64,000 nt of DNA from Brachionus rotundiformis (taxonomy: Eukaryota; Rotifera; Eurotatoria; Ploima; Brachionidae): positions 124,001 to 188,000 of the forward strand of contig JAESIW010000203.1 in NCBI GenBank assembly GCA_016802295.1. The letters run 5' to 3'. Made by a program: the position numbers and the translations under genes. The notes under the pieces were generated by a model. That model was not told the origin of the DNA, did not search any database, and saw nothing but the letters and a program-made list of their open reading frames with translations. Positions 47,809 through 58,998 of this stretch are shown piece by piece. The stretch's first letter is position 1, and each line of letters begins with the position of its first letter.

Positions 47809-48291
47809 TAAAAATTGATTAGCCCAAAATAACCTTCTTGCTAGATGAGGAACTCTTCTAGGTGAATTTATCTAGCTAAGTTATCTATTTTAATAACTGG
47901 AATGATTTCAGAAAATTTTGATTTTTTATTTTAAAAACTAAATAATTATGAATAAATGTTTGTATTGTAAAAAGTGTTTTTAAGCTATAATTAATTAGTT
48001 TATTGAATAAAATATATTGATTTTATATAATTTTATTTTTATAATTGTTTTTTATTTGTATAGAATTGACCATTTAAATCCAAAAATATTCAATAAAAAT
48101 AATTTAGATTTTAAGTTTTAAACCTAAACCCTACATTTTCTGCTCATGTGCAAAATAAAAAATAAATTTATAAAAGACAATTTTTTAAACATTTTTTTAA
48201 AAATTGCAACATTTATAACAAAATATTATAAATTTTTTTTTCCACAAAACTTAATAGATTATTAAAAATAATCATTTTTTTATCATTAAAA
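47809..48291. other. Intergenic, AT-rich
   Basis: A short spacer between the DHHC gene and DDX19. Nothing distinctive is visible. Confidence 0.5.
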
Positions 48292-49881
48292 ATGAGTGAG
48301 ATTAAAACAGAAAAAGAAAGTGAAGGAATGAGTGAAACCAGTCCATCTGTTGATACAGTGGCCGAAAAACTGGAAACATCTTCAATTACCAATATGCCTC
48401 AGGAAGAGGATAAGGAAGGTTGGAAGATTGAGTATAAAATAGGAAAAAAAAATTAAAATATTTAAAGAAAAGGCTTCTGCCGATGCTTCTTTGTTAAAAA
48501 AACTACTCCGATCTCGTCTAGAAGAAGATAATTCAGCCATTGAAGTAGAGCGACAAAATCCAGAATCGCCTCTCTATTCCTGCAAAAAATTCGAAGATCT
48601 GAATCTAAGACCAGAACTTTTGCAGGGCTTGTATGCCATGGGATTTACCAAACCATCAAAAATTCAAGAAACAGCTTTGCCAGCTTTATTAAATGATCCA
48701 CCTACAAATTTAATTGCCCAATCTCAATCAGGCACTGGTAAAACTGCAGCATTCTCTCTTGCCATGCTTTCCAGAATTGATACTAATTTAAATTATCCAC
48801 AAGTAAATTGACCATTAAACCAAAAAAAAATACCAAAAAAGAGAAAAAAAGCAATTTTATACCATTTTTAGGCTTTGTGCTTGGCTCCCACTTTAGAATT
48901 AGCAGCTCAGATTACTGACGTAGTTAAAAAAATGGGTCAATATATGAAAGATTTGAAAATAGCCTCGGCAATTCGTGGCAATATGATGCCACGTAACATT
49001 GAACTTAAGGAACAGGTTGTTATTGGAACACCTGGTACAGCATTTGATTGGTCTTGTCCAAGAGTAAATGTTTTTAGTTTAAAAAAGCTCAGAGTTTTTG
49101 TTTTGGACGAAGCAGATGTAATGATTGACCAGCAAGGACACCAGGACATATGCACTAGAATAGTCAAGTAATTAGGAAAAGGAAATAAATTCTAAGATAA
49201 TAAAAAAAAATTTATAAATTATCTTTTAAAAGAGGTTTGCCAAGAGAATGTCAATTGATGCTTTTTTCAGCCACATACAAAAATCCAGTGATAGAATTTG
49301 CCAAAAAAATAGTCAAAAATCCAATCATCATTCGACTGAAGCGTTCCCAAGAGGCGCTATCCTACATAAAGCAATTTTATGTTCGCTGTGAAAGCTTTGA
49401 GACCAAGTATAGATCATTGACCAATATATTTGGACTGTTGACTGTTGGTCAATCGATTATATTCTGTCAAATGCGCAAGACAGCAAGAGATTTGGTGGTG
49501 CGTTTGAAAGAGGATGGTGTGCCATGCGAGCTGCTCAGTGGAGAGCTCGAGGTGATGCAGCGAGCAGCAGTTATCAAGCGATTCCGAGAAGGCAAATGCA
49601 AAATGCTGGTCACAACAAATGTCACAGCCAGAGGCATAGATGTGGACGATGTTAACTTGGTTATAAACTTTGATCTGCCTATTCACGATAACATGCCAGA
49701 CTATGAGACCTATTTGCATAGAATTGGTCGCACAGGACGATTCGGAAAGTCAGGTGTTGCCATCAACTTTGTAGACACAAACACAATGCATATACTAGAC
49801 AAGATAGTGCAGCATTTTGGCAAACCAATTGAAAAACTGGATGCCACAGATCCGGAACAAATTGAGAAAATTTCCCAATAA
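48292..49881 (+). CDS. DDX19: DEAD-box RNA helicase DDX19/Dbp5
   Basis: Exons 48292-48418, 48468-48802, 48872-49167 and 49233-49881 give 468 residues, close to the usual 480. The motifs run in order: SKIQ (Q motif, Q109), AQSQSGTGKT (Walker A, K134), PTLELA (motif Ia; vertebrates have PTYELA), VLDEADVMID (DEAD 233-236), LFSAT, TTNVTARGID and YLHRIGRTGRFG. The N-terminal lead-in RQNPESPLYSCKKFEDL and the end DPEQIEKISQ are DDX19-specific. The enzyme sits on the cytoplasmic face of the nuclear pore. There, with Gle1 and Nup214, it strips export factors from mRNA using ATP. The first 42 residues form a short acidic leader. Confidence 0.94.
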
Positions 49882-51147
49882 ATTAAAATTTAATTTTGTT
49901 TCTTTTTTTTTTAAATTTAAAAATTTAAATTTCAAAGTAATGAACTTTTTTTTTTATTTTTTTTTATTTTTGGATTCACTAGACTCACACAATAAATTTT
50001 GGGATATCTTGGCTTTCCAAATCTTCAAGTTTTGATTCAAGATAATTTTTTGTTAATTCATCAAATTTTGAGCTATTTAACCAAGCTACTTTTGCCAAGC
50101 AAATATTTACATCTATTAGGGATAGAAAATGGTCAAAGTCAAGCATGGCCGCACAAAATTATCCTACTTAAGCTTATAAATGGATTGTGAATTAAATATA
50201 GAGTTGATAATTTTGCACGCTTATAAAATATTTACTCCCATATTCAAATTTTAAAATGACTCTTTATTTTTATATTAAATTATATAAAGCATCAATTTAT
50301 GATTAGAAAAAAACATGCTTTAGAGCGCCACGTGGAGATGATCCAATTTTTTGATCTCGAGTGGGGCTTTATTGGTATTTCAGCATTTAATCGAAGTTTA
50401 TTTTTTCAAAATTGTTTCTTCATTTATAAGCTTAATAATCACTATAACTACGATCTAGAAATGTTTTATTAAGTGTGAGAGTTCTCTTTATAAATTTCAA
50501 GTCTAATTTTAATTAAGTTTTGCTAAAAATTTGCATTTTTTGTTCATATATTTTTATTTTTTGATGTAGAAAAATTAGAAAGCATTTCTATTTTATTTTT
50601 TTTTCATTTTTTTATTTCTGTATACTAAAAAATAAAGAAAAAAATCTAAAAACCAAAAATAATTTTTGATATATTATTAGAATAAATTCATTAATGAAGA
50701 ATGTTTTAAATTTTGTTGTAGGTAATTTAAAACGAAAAGGCTCTAATAAATAATTTCCAAATTATTACTTAGTCATTCAGCTAGGATGACGTGTTACTTG
50801 AAAAAAGATTGAATGATAAAAACATTTTAAGATAGGTGATCACTTTTCAATCAATGTTTTTATATATTAAAAAAATGTTTAATAATTATTATAATTCTTA
50901 AAACATAATAAGCTAAAATCTATTCTTTATTTTGTTGGTATCAGGATCAAGATTTCGATCTAAATACTCATTTTAAACCAATTTATAAAGACAAAGTTCA
51001 TTTTTTTGTTTACATCTTTGTTGGTGGGTCTTGCTGATTTCAATCAAAACAAAGGTGTAAAATGCTTATACGCAAATTAAATTATTCTTTATATTTAGGT
51101 AAAATACTTATTTTTGTTAAATAGAATTACTTAAATTGGAAATTAAA
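49882..51147. other. Intergenic, AT-rich
   Basis: No gene. A small GC-richer patch at about 50318-50375 contains the E-box palindrome CCACGTGG (50328-50335) and may be regulatory for the downstream acyl-CoA synthetase gene. That is inference only. Confidence 0.45.
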
Positions 51148-53658
51148 ATGAGTTCTGATGATAAAAACAACAATATATTGAACCAAGTGACCAGCTATGT
51201 TTTGAACAGTGGATCTGACATGAGCAAATTGTATGCCATAGGTGGTGCTGCTTTGGTCGGTACGGCAGTCTACTGCTACATGAATAGCTCGGCTAAGCCA
51301 AAGGTTATAGCCGGCTACGACTACAATAACCAGACTAGGGAAGTTCAAGTAAGGCTAAATTTATTGCCATAGACGAGATTGTCTACTTTTGCAAACAAAA
51401 AGGGACGCGCTGATGGTGCCAGAGTGTGCTCATTAAATGAAAATGATAAATTGATATCCTATTTTTACGAAGATGGCAAAACATTGTACGAATTGATGAA
51501 AAAGGGACAAAAATTATCAAGTAACTTGAAAAAGATGTCCATTGGGCTTTTTTTGAGCTTTGTTTCTAGACGATGGAGACTATTTGGGATGGAAACCAAG
51601 TCCGCAAGAGCCGTACAAATGGTTGAAGTATTCCCAAGTTGCTTCTTTGGCAGAGCAAATTGGTAGCGCTTTTATTCACCTGGGCCTAGAGCCTTCAAAA
51701 GACACATTTGTTGGTATTTATGCCAAGAATAGACTAGAATGGTCACTAACTGAGAATGCATGCAACACTTATTCAATGGTCACTGTTCCTCTGTACGACA
51801 CCTTGGGATCAGAGGCTATCAATTTTATTCTAGTTCAAAGTAGATTTATTACTATTAATCTAATTATTAAATTTAATTTAAACAATTGTTTGTTTGAGCA
51901 GCTCAATTAAAGTTGGTAGTATGTGACGATTCGGAAAAGGCTTTACATTTAATGAATTCCAAATCAAATCTAGAGTATATAATAATTATAGATAAGATAA
52001 GCGAAGAGGCTTCAAATAGAGCAAATGAGCTCAATTTGAGATTAATTTCGTTTGAAGAGTTGAAAAAAATTGGAAAAGATAACCTAAAAGTTCCGAATGT
52101 AGGTCCTTGATTTTAGAGTTAAATTAGACCAAGAGAAATAATTATTTCTGATTGAAGCCACCAAAACCAGATGACTTGGCAACCATTTGCTATACCAGTG
52201 GAACAACTGGCACTCCAAAAGGAGCCTTGATCACTCACTGCAATGTTGTTTCCATTTCGGCAAGCATGTGCTCAATACTCAAGAGACAAAGGGACATAAA
52301 AGATGGCCAAGAGAGATACTTGTCCTATTTACCATTGGCACACATGTTCGAACGAGTGGCACAAGTACATATTGATTTTAAATTTAAAAAAAAAATCAAA
52401 ATTTTATTTTGTTTGTTGCTTTGTAGGCTACTGTGACATCTCTTGGTGGTTCGATTGGCTATTACCAAGGTGATGTGAAAAAATTGATTAATGACTTGCA
52501 AGAGTTGAAACCAACCATTTTTTGTACAGTACCAAGACTATTGAATCGTATCTATTCAAGCGTAAAAATAATTTACTTATTTTACTATCTAATTTATTTG
52601 TTTAATTAAATTTTATTTTAATTAATGAAAGGTAACTGAAAAAATAGAAAAATCATCAGCGCTCAAAAAAGCAATATTCAAATGGGCATTTGCTCAAAAA
52701 GAAAAAGAAGTTGCCAGAGGCATAGTGCGCAATGACGGAATTTACGACTTTGCCTTCAAAAAGATTCGCGAAAGTCTCGGAGGCTGTTGCAAAATGATCA
52801 TTACTGGATCAGCGCCCATCTCGCCAGAAATATTGCACTTTTTAAGAGTAGTGACCGGTTGTTTTGTTGTCGAAGGCTATGGAGCAACTGAAACAGGTGG
52901 TGCTTGCTCGGTCCAATTGCCTGGTGAAACCTCAGTGGGAAATATTGGACCGCCATTTGCTTGTTGCATGTACAAATTGATCGATGTCCCGGAAATGAAC
53001 TTGGTGGTCAGCAAGGACAATCGAGGTGAAGTGTGTATCTATGGCAACAACGTTTTCAAAGGATACTACAAAGACGAGGAAAAAACCAAGGCTGCTTTGG
53101 ACGAAGAGGGCTGGTACCATAGTGGTGACATTGGCATGTTTGACAAAAATGGTTGCATCAAGATTGTTGATAGGGTTAAGAACATTTTCAAGCTACAACA
53201 AGGAGAATACATTGCTCCTGAGAAGATAGAGAATATTTATGTTAGGTCCAAGTATGTGGCTCAGGTTTTCATTTATGGAAACAGCTTAAAGAGCAGTTTG
53301 GTGTCTGTAATAGTTCCAGAAGAAACAGTGGTTTACGAATGGGCCAAGCAAAATAGTATTGAAGCTAAATTTGATGAACTTTGCCAGCATTCTGAGTTGA
53401 AAAAAACCATTCTTAAGGATATAAATCAGATGGGAAAAGACGGAGGCTTAAAGGGATTCGAACAAGTTTGTTCAAAGTTTACTCTGGGAAAATTGAATAT
53501 GATAAATTTTATCTTTTAAGGCAAGAGATATTCATTTGCATCATGAATTGTTTAGTATTGATAATGGCTTGCTAACACCCACTATGAAATCAAAGCGTAA
53601 TGAGCTCTTGGCATATTTCAGAGAACAAATAGATCACATGTACAAATCATTGGATTAA
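51148..53658 (+). CDS. Long-chain-fatty-acid CoA ligase (ACSL1/5/6 type)
   Basis: Eight exons (51148-51348, 51403-51520, 51570-51839, 51902-52098, 52158-52364, 52427-52561, 52632-53465, 53521-53658) give 699 residues, the normal length (about 698). An N-terminal membrane anchor spans about residues 28-44. The AMP-binding signature YTSGTTGTPKG is at 274-284. Family motifs are SYLPLAHMFERV, GYGATETGG, DRVKNIFKLQQGEYIAPEKI and FSIDNGLLTPTMK. The enzyme activates fatty acids to acyl-CoA with ATP at the ER or outer mitochondrial membrane, feeding lipid synthesis and beta-oxidation. In two places the open frame runs past the real donor (51349, 53466); the chosen joins restore gap-free alignment to the family. 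Confidence 0.93.
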
Positions 53659-54890
53659 GCTAAATGACGAACCTCTATACCAAAATTAAAAAAAAAATTC
53701 TTAACATTTTTTATTATTTTTTTTTAATTATCTATGGTTTGGTACATCGGGTATCCATTTTGAAAATTAAGATCTTAAGTTTTTTTTTCGTTTTAGTATG
53801 ATTTAAACAAGAATTTATTCACCAGCTAAATAGTTTTCTTGTTTATTCTATTTGAAATTTTTTAGTTTGGTAAGATCGGAAAAATATGATACAAAAATGG
53901 TAACTTGACCAAAGTTTTGTTTCATGTTTTTTTTTTGTTTTTATAAACGGATTCAGAAACTTGGTTTATTTTTTTAAAAAATGATTAATTATTTTATTGT
54001 ATTGTATTTCTTTTAAACCATATTGTTTTATTTTTTCATAAATAAAAACCAAAATCGTCTTGGACAACCTTTTTTATTCATATTTGGGTTCTAGTCCTTA
54101 CTTCTAATTAAAAATTAAAATTTTACTTAATTACATAAACATAGACCCTGACAAAATTTTAATGAAAAAATATAATTAAATTCATGTAATGCGCAATTCA
54201 TCAGTATAAAATTACCAATATAACCTTAATTTAAATAATCAAATAATATTATTTGAAGATATTTTTTTTAAAATAACTTTAATTAAATTTTTAGAATATA
54301 AAAATCATTTACAAAAATTTATTATCTCTTGTTATGAGATGCTTTTTTTTATAAATCAATTAGGTTTATTCCAATGAAAAATAGTTTAAACAAAGCTTTG
54401 ATCAAATTCCAAAATACTTGAAAATGAAAACAACTTTATTCTTATCTATACTGCAGCCTCTACAAACTAATTTTAAAGTTTAAGATAATTATAGTTTATT
54501 TTGTATACATTAATAAATCAAAATTCACATTTAAATAAATTTAAAATAAATGTCATCTTTATCAATTTGTTGTTTATAACTATCTGTTTTCTATTATGAA
54601 AAAGTTTACATATATCAAAAAAATTAGTGAAATTTTTTGTAAAAAAATTGACTTAATTAAAAAATTTGAGATTATTTTTTAAAATTTTAAAGACAAAAAA
54701 AAAGACATTTGACAATTTTCATCACTTTTAAAATTAATTTTCTTAACCATCAAAAATGAACTTATAATAAATTTCAAAACGGTCAAGGTATAAATGATAA
54801 TTTAAATTTCAAAATTTGAAAATCAATTAAACAATTAGAAAAAAATTTGCATTAACTTTTCAAAGCTAAATAGAAATCAATTGCTAAAAA
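53659..54890. other. Intergenic, AT-rich
   Basis: Holds the acyl-CoA synthetase 3' UTR and the geminin promoter. Nothing distinctive is visible. Confidence 0.5.
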
Positions 54891-55697
54891 ATGAGTAGCC
54901 AAGAGAATGGTGTTAGAACAAGAAGAGCTCTTAACAGTCTGCAGTACTCGCCAAATGGCAAAGACATTGCTGGCATGACAACTTCATCGGCCAAACTTCA
55001 AACCAAAAAAGGTTTATATGAATGCAAAAACTCTACCAATGTGCGAAATGGGCTTAAAAAGAGAACCTCAATCTCCCTGCCTGATATCTGTGGCACCAAT
55101 CAGACAGCTAAATCAATCACGTCCACCCCAACCAAAAATCACCGCACCACATCAACTTCAACTACGCCGACCAAAATGGCCCGAAAGGACATCATGGACT
55201 CTGTAATCCAAGAGGAAAAAGAGAATCCAAATGCTTTTGGTGACAGAAAAGCTTCTGAGAAAACTTTGGTCAAAGAAAAACAGCATAAGAAAGAAAATTT
55301 GACCAAATTCAAGGAAGTTTCCATTCAATGCAAAAAAAGTGATGAGGACATGCTTTTGAATAGTACTGTTGAAGGTACACCATATTGGAAATTGCTGGCG
55401 CATAAGCGATTTAGATCCCTGCTCGAGACTGAAAGAGAAAATGATCAAGTAAATTGATTAAGGATTAATTTAAAAAGCTTTTGAAATACTTAAAATAAAT
55501 TAAAGCTGAACAAAATGATTGCAGAGCTTGATAAGGAGAATGATGAACTTAGGGAGGTAAATAATGAATTGCATGAGGCCTTAAAGGAATATGACGAGAT
55601 AAAAAAGCAGATATTGGAATGTATTGATGAATGCGATGAGGATGATGAAGAAAATGATAGTGGTTATGAAAAATCTCAATTAAATTCAAACATTTAA
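54891..55697 (+). CDS. GMNN: Geminin, DNA replication licensing inhibitor
   Basis: Two exons (54891-55448, 55506-55697) give 249 residues (human 209). Near the N-terminus RRALNSLQ matches the geminin destruction box (RxxL), the signal for APC/C-driven degradation at mitosis. A long polar region follows. Then comes the geminin core YWKLLAHKRFRSLLETEREN (about 165-184), leading into a coiled coil (LNKMIAELDKENDELREVNN ... to about 222) and a short acidic tail. Geminin dimerises through the coiled coil and blocks CDT1, preventing re-replication; it also affects differentiation. The ATG sits in AAAAATGAGT, with none in frame upstream. The related MCIDAS/GMNC proteins share the coiled coil, but the D-box and short acidic tail favour geminin. 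Confidence 0.85.
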
Positions 55698-56293
55698 TTT
55701 TTTTGTTTATTAAAAAAATTAAAACATTTAAAAAGAAAAACAAGTTAAATGATTTAGACATTTTATTTTCGACCCTGTTGCTAAAAAATTAATTTTCTAT
55801 TCTGTTTAATTTTTATTTTATCATTAGATTAGAAAATTGTAAATTTTTTTCAATATTTTTTTTTAAATTTTTATCAAAAGATTACAAATAAAAGATTTTG
55901 CATTGTTTTAAATTTTTTATAATTAGAATATTTTATCACTTTGAAAGAGTGAAATTATTTTTAATTTAAATATCCAGTCATCTGGTCTACAAGACTTTAT
56001 TAAATGTAAATTAAGTGCCATATGGATATCTATTTTTTTCTTAAATTAAAAATAACTTTTTAAAAATATTTAATAAATTTGCGTGATTATTGAAATGGAC
56101 AATTAATTATCTATCATACGAATATGGATAAAAAGCCGATTGTTCCATATTTTGAATGTCTGGTTTTCAAGCATATTTTTAGTAATACAGACACTTTACT
56201 TAACTAAAATTGTCACAAAATCTCTTATAAATACAGCATCAAAATATCTAATTTAAATTAAAATAAGAATTAAATTGTCTCCATAAAAAAAAC
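55698..56293. other. Intergenic, AT-rich
   Basis: A spacer between geminin and the secreted-protein gene. Nothing distinctive is visible. Confidence 0.5.
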
Positions 56294-56842
56294 ATGCTCA
56301 AGTATTTATACTTTATTCTACTTATTTCTTTGGTAAAAAGCCAAACTGGTCAAGGCGGACAGATTTCAGATCTTTCCGCCGATGATCTTTCAGTCAACCC
56401 AGCATCAGGGCAAGATTTATCAAATTTAAGAAATATAATTTCGGTGGCTAGAAGTCCTGTGGCCCGGCAAAGACAAGGATCAGATGGAGGTTATGGATCC
56501 ATACCTATTCCTATTCCAGTAACATCTAGACCGTCTTATACAACTATCCGACCAATTCCAATTCCAGTAACAGCAAGACCTGAGTACACCACAAGACCAG
56601 TTCCAATTCCCATTCCTGTAACAACCAGCAGGGCTTATACTTCTCCAAGACCCATTCCAATACCAGTTACGCCTACTCCTGGCTACCAAAGGCAAAGACA
56701 AGTATTGATGCCCATAGCCAGTGGATCAGTCAGAAGAATAATTGTGCCCAGAATGAGAGTTGTGGCTGGTATTCCTGCTCGGCAAGGTCAACGAATATCT
56801 CAGATAAGACAAGTTGCCATGCTTCCTAATTATCAGTATTGA
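56294..56842 (+). CDS. Secreted proline-rich repeat protein (PIPIPVT repeats), unknown
   Basis: A single-exon frame of 182 residues. Residues 1-16 (MLKYLYFILLISLVKS) form a clear signal peptide, probably cut before Gln-Thr-Gly. From about residue 68 there are four copies of a PIPIPVT unit separated by Tyr/Thr/Arg-rich spacers (RPSYTT, RPEYTT, SRAYTS). The C-terminal third is basic (RIIVPRMRVV, RQGQRISQIRQ). There are no cysteines. This fits an extracellular matrix, cuticle or mucus-like protein, possibly O-glycosylated on Thr, but no family is recognised and the role is unknown. The basic character (many Arg, few acidic residues after residue 50) may favour binding to polyanions. Confidence 0.7.
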   Translation: MLKYLYFILLISLVKSQTGQGGQISDLSADDLSVNPASGQDLSNLRNIISVARSPVARQRQGSDGGYGSIPIPIPVTSRPSYTTIRPIPIPVTARPEYTTRPVPIPIPVTTSRAYTSPRPIPIPVTPTPGYQRQRQVLMPIASGSVRRIIVPRMRVVAGIPARQGQRISQIRQVAMLPNYQY

Positions 56843-57159
56843 TTTAAATTTCATATAATTATATAATTTTTAATCGAAATTCTTGTTTTTTTTAACTAAT
56901 AAAGCATTTAAAAAAAGAATTAATTTATTAGACAATTTAAATATTAATAAGCTTATAAATTAATTAAATTAAGTTCTAAATTGTATTTTATTGAAAAATG
57001 TAATCTAAATTTTGATAGAACAAAAATTTGGCAAATTTTATCTGTAAAATTTAATTTCCATGGTAACCAAAATTCTAAAATTATTAAGCGAATAAGTGAA
57101 AATTAATTTTAGGAATTTTTTATTCATTAATAAATCAAATAGTTTAAAAAAAATACCAA
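56843..57159. other. Promoter region of CLUAP1
   Basis: Short AT-rich spacer whose one marked feature is the X-box at 57054-57067, listed separately. Confidence 0.5.
57054..57067 (-). promoter_or_regulatory. RFX X-box upstream of CLUAP1
   Basis: On the minus strand the site reads GTTACCATGGAAAT, matching the X-box GTTNCCATGGNAAC at 13 of 14 positions. It ends 92 bp before the CLUAP1 ATG, the spacing typical of RFX/DAF-19-driven cilia genes. Confidence 0.7.
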
Positions 57160-58467
57160 ATGTCTTATCGAGATATAAAAAATTTTTGCGAAATGACCCG
57201 GGTACTGGGCTATCCACGATTAATATCTGTGGAAAATTTTCGTCAGCCCAATTTTCCACTTTTAGCTGAACTTCTTAAATGGCTAGTCAAGCGCTACGAT
57301 CCATCTGCCGATATACCAACCGAAATAGACACCGAGTCGGACCGTATTTTGTTTATCAAGAGTGTCGCACAGTTCATGGCTACCAAAGCTCACATTAAAC
57401 TCAATACCAAAAAGTTGTACCAATCTGATGGCTATGTTGTAAAGGAATTACTCAAAATGACCTCGGTTTTGTACAATGCACTCAAGTACAACCAACAGAA
57501 CGAACATGAAGATGAAAACTCGGACCGTAATTTGAACATCCAATTTGATATTTCGTCCCAGATTGGCGATTTAAGGCGAGCCAGAGAACTTGCTTCTGAG
57601 ATCACAATGAAAGGCTCGAGCATATTTGACCTGTTGGGTCGCGAGGTAGATCTCAGGGATATGCGGACTTACACAATTAATCGAAATCTGGAGCTTTCGG
57701 ATGTGGAAAAAGGAATCAGGGATGCGATTAAAGCTTGCCAAAGAGAAGGCGAAAAAACAGCAACTATGCTGGACAATATTCATTTGGATGAAAAGAATTT
57801 GGATGATAAGATAGAAAAGAAACGTGCCGATTTGGAAAAAAATCACGGCCGATTGCGCACACTCAAAGAAGTTAGACCTGCATTTATGGACGAGTACGAG
57901 TCTTTGGAAAAAGAACTCGAACAATTGTATGAAGAATATTTGGTCAAGTTTAGAACTCAATCCTATCTGGAACAGCAATTGGATGAGTACAATCAAAATG
58001 AGCAAGAAAAGTTCGAAGAATCGGCCCGCCGAATGCAATTAGCTAATAAGAAATTGAAGGAGCAAGAAAAGGAAAGAAATGGTAATCCTTTCTTGGACGA
58101 TGATGAAATGCTTATATCAGCTGATTCGGATCAAAGTGATGACCAAGGTGGAAAACAAGACAGGATATCAAAAAGTGCCGTAAATGCTCGTGTAAGAAAA
58201 CAACAACTTCAAAACCAGAAAAACTTTGGAACCATGGACGCTGATTTAAGTGATAATGAGGATGATGATGAAGATGAAGACGATGATGAAGATGATGACG
58301 ACGATGATGACGACGATGATGATGACGAGGATGAAGATGATGAGGAGCCAAATGATGAAGATGATGAAGACTTGCAAATTGGTGGCAAGAATATGAAAGG
58401 AATGGGCAATAAAGCCAGGGCAAATCAGCGCAATGTGCCCTTAGATGATAATGATAGTGATTTTTAA
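57160..58467 (+). CDS. CLUAP1: Clusterin-associated protein 1 / IFT38 (intraflagellar transport complex B)
   Basis: A single intact frame of 435 residues, without introns. It begins MSYRDIKNFCEMTRVLGYPR and continues ISVENFRQPNFPLLAELLKW, the calponin-homology-like head of IFT38. FMATKAHIKLNTKKLYQSDG and EITMKGSSIFDLLGREVDLR follow. A coiled coil lies at about 195-310, then an Asp/Glu tail (about 365-410) coded by GAT/GAC repeats, and the end is DDNDSDF, as in the vertebrate protein. IFT38 is part of the IFT-B peripheral complex that carries cargo along cilia and is needed to build them. An X-box lies about 90 bp upstream, consistent with RFX control. Coding composition is uniform and the start is unambiguous. 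Confidence 0.95.
   Translation: MSYRDIKNFCEMTRVLGYPRLISVENFRQPNFPLLAELLKWLVKRYDPSADIPTEIDTESDRILFIKSVAQFMATKAHIKLNTKKLYQSDGYVVKELLKMTSVLYNALKYNQQNEHEDENSDRNLNIQFDISSQIGDLRRARELASEITMKGSSIFDLLGREVDLRDMRTYTINRNLELSDVEKGIRDAIKACQREGEKTATMLDNIHLDEKNLDDKIEKKRADLEKNHGRLRTLKEVRPAFMDEYESLEKELEQLYEEYLVKFRTQSYLEQQLDEYNQNEQEKFEESARRMQLANKKLKEQEKERNGNPFLDDDEMLISADSDQSDDQGGKQDRISKSAVNARVRKQQLQNQKNFGTMDADLSDNEDDDEDEDDDEDDDDDDDDDDDDEDEDDEEPNDEDDEDLQIGGKNMKGMGNKARANQRNVPLDDNDSDF
58258..58365 (+). repeat. Imperfect GAT/GAC/GAA trinucleotide repeat
   Basis: Codes for the acidic tail of CLUAP1. The codons alternate rather than repeat exactly, so it is probably stable. Confidence 0.8.
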
Positions 58468-58998
58468 TGTTTTGTTCCTATTTTTAAGATTAAGATCTTT
58501 AAAATCTGTTATTAAAAATAAACTTTTAAAAATTAAAATATTTTAATTATTATATAAATGACAAGAGTAATTGGAAAATTATTTTTCATTTATCTGGAAT
58601 ATTTCTATTTGAAAAATATGGTAAATTTGTTTTTAATTAAGAGAAAAATAAAGAGTTTAATTGAAAAATTATTAAATTATTTTTTTTTTGATAATAAGAT
58701 AATTTTTAAAATTTAAAATATTTTTGGAATATTTTATATAGATTTGTTTTCTGACCTTTGGCTATTTGTTAAAAAATCAAAGATATAATTAGTTAATGTT
58801 TTAAATTTTTTTTATTTTTTATAGTTGTATTAAAGAAATTTAAGAAATTTTGAACTAATATAAAGTTACAATCAATTGAGAGCTAATGTGGAGTTTGGTT
58901 GCCATGGAAACCTGAATTTTAAATTCAAATTAATCGAAATTTTTTAATTATTTATTTGAATTAAATTTTCAGTAATTCGAGAAGTTATCAATTTTAAG
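58468..58998. other. Spacer between CLUAP1 and EVG1 with X-box
   Basis: AT-rich throughout, except for a GC-richer patch around the X-box at 58898-58911 just before the EVG1 start. Confidence 0.5.
58898..58911 (+). promoter_or_regulatory. Perfect RFX X-box upstream of EVG1 gene
   Basis: GTTGCCATGGAAAC matches the X-box consensus GTTNCCATGGNAAC at all 14 positions. It ends 87 bp before the ATG of the UPF0193/EVG1 gene. Confidence 0.8.

Noticed and set aside
51349..51372. A possible 24-nt intron (GTAAGG to CATAG) in the acyl-CoA synthetase gene
   Set aside because: Splicing to the later acceptor at 51402 gives a normal 54-bp intron and a gap-free family alignment (TREVQGRADGARVCSL).
58209..58409. 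Minus-strand poly-serine frame opposite the CLUAP1 tail
   Set aside because: It is the mirror image of the GAT/GAC repeats coding the acidic tail of CLUAP1.
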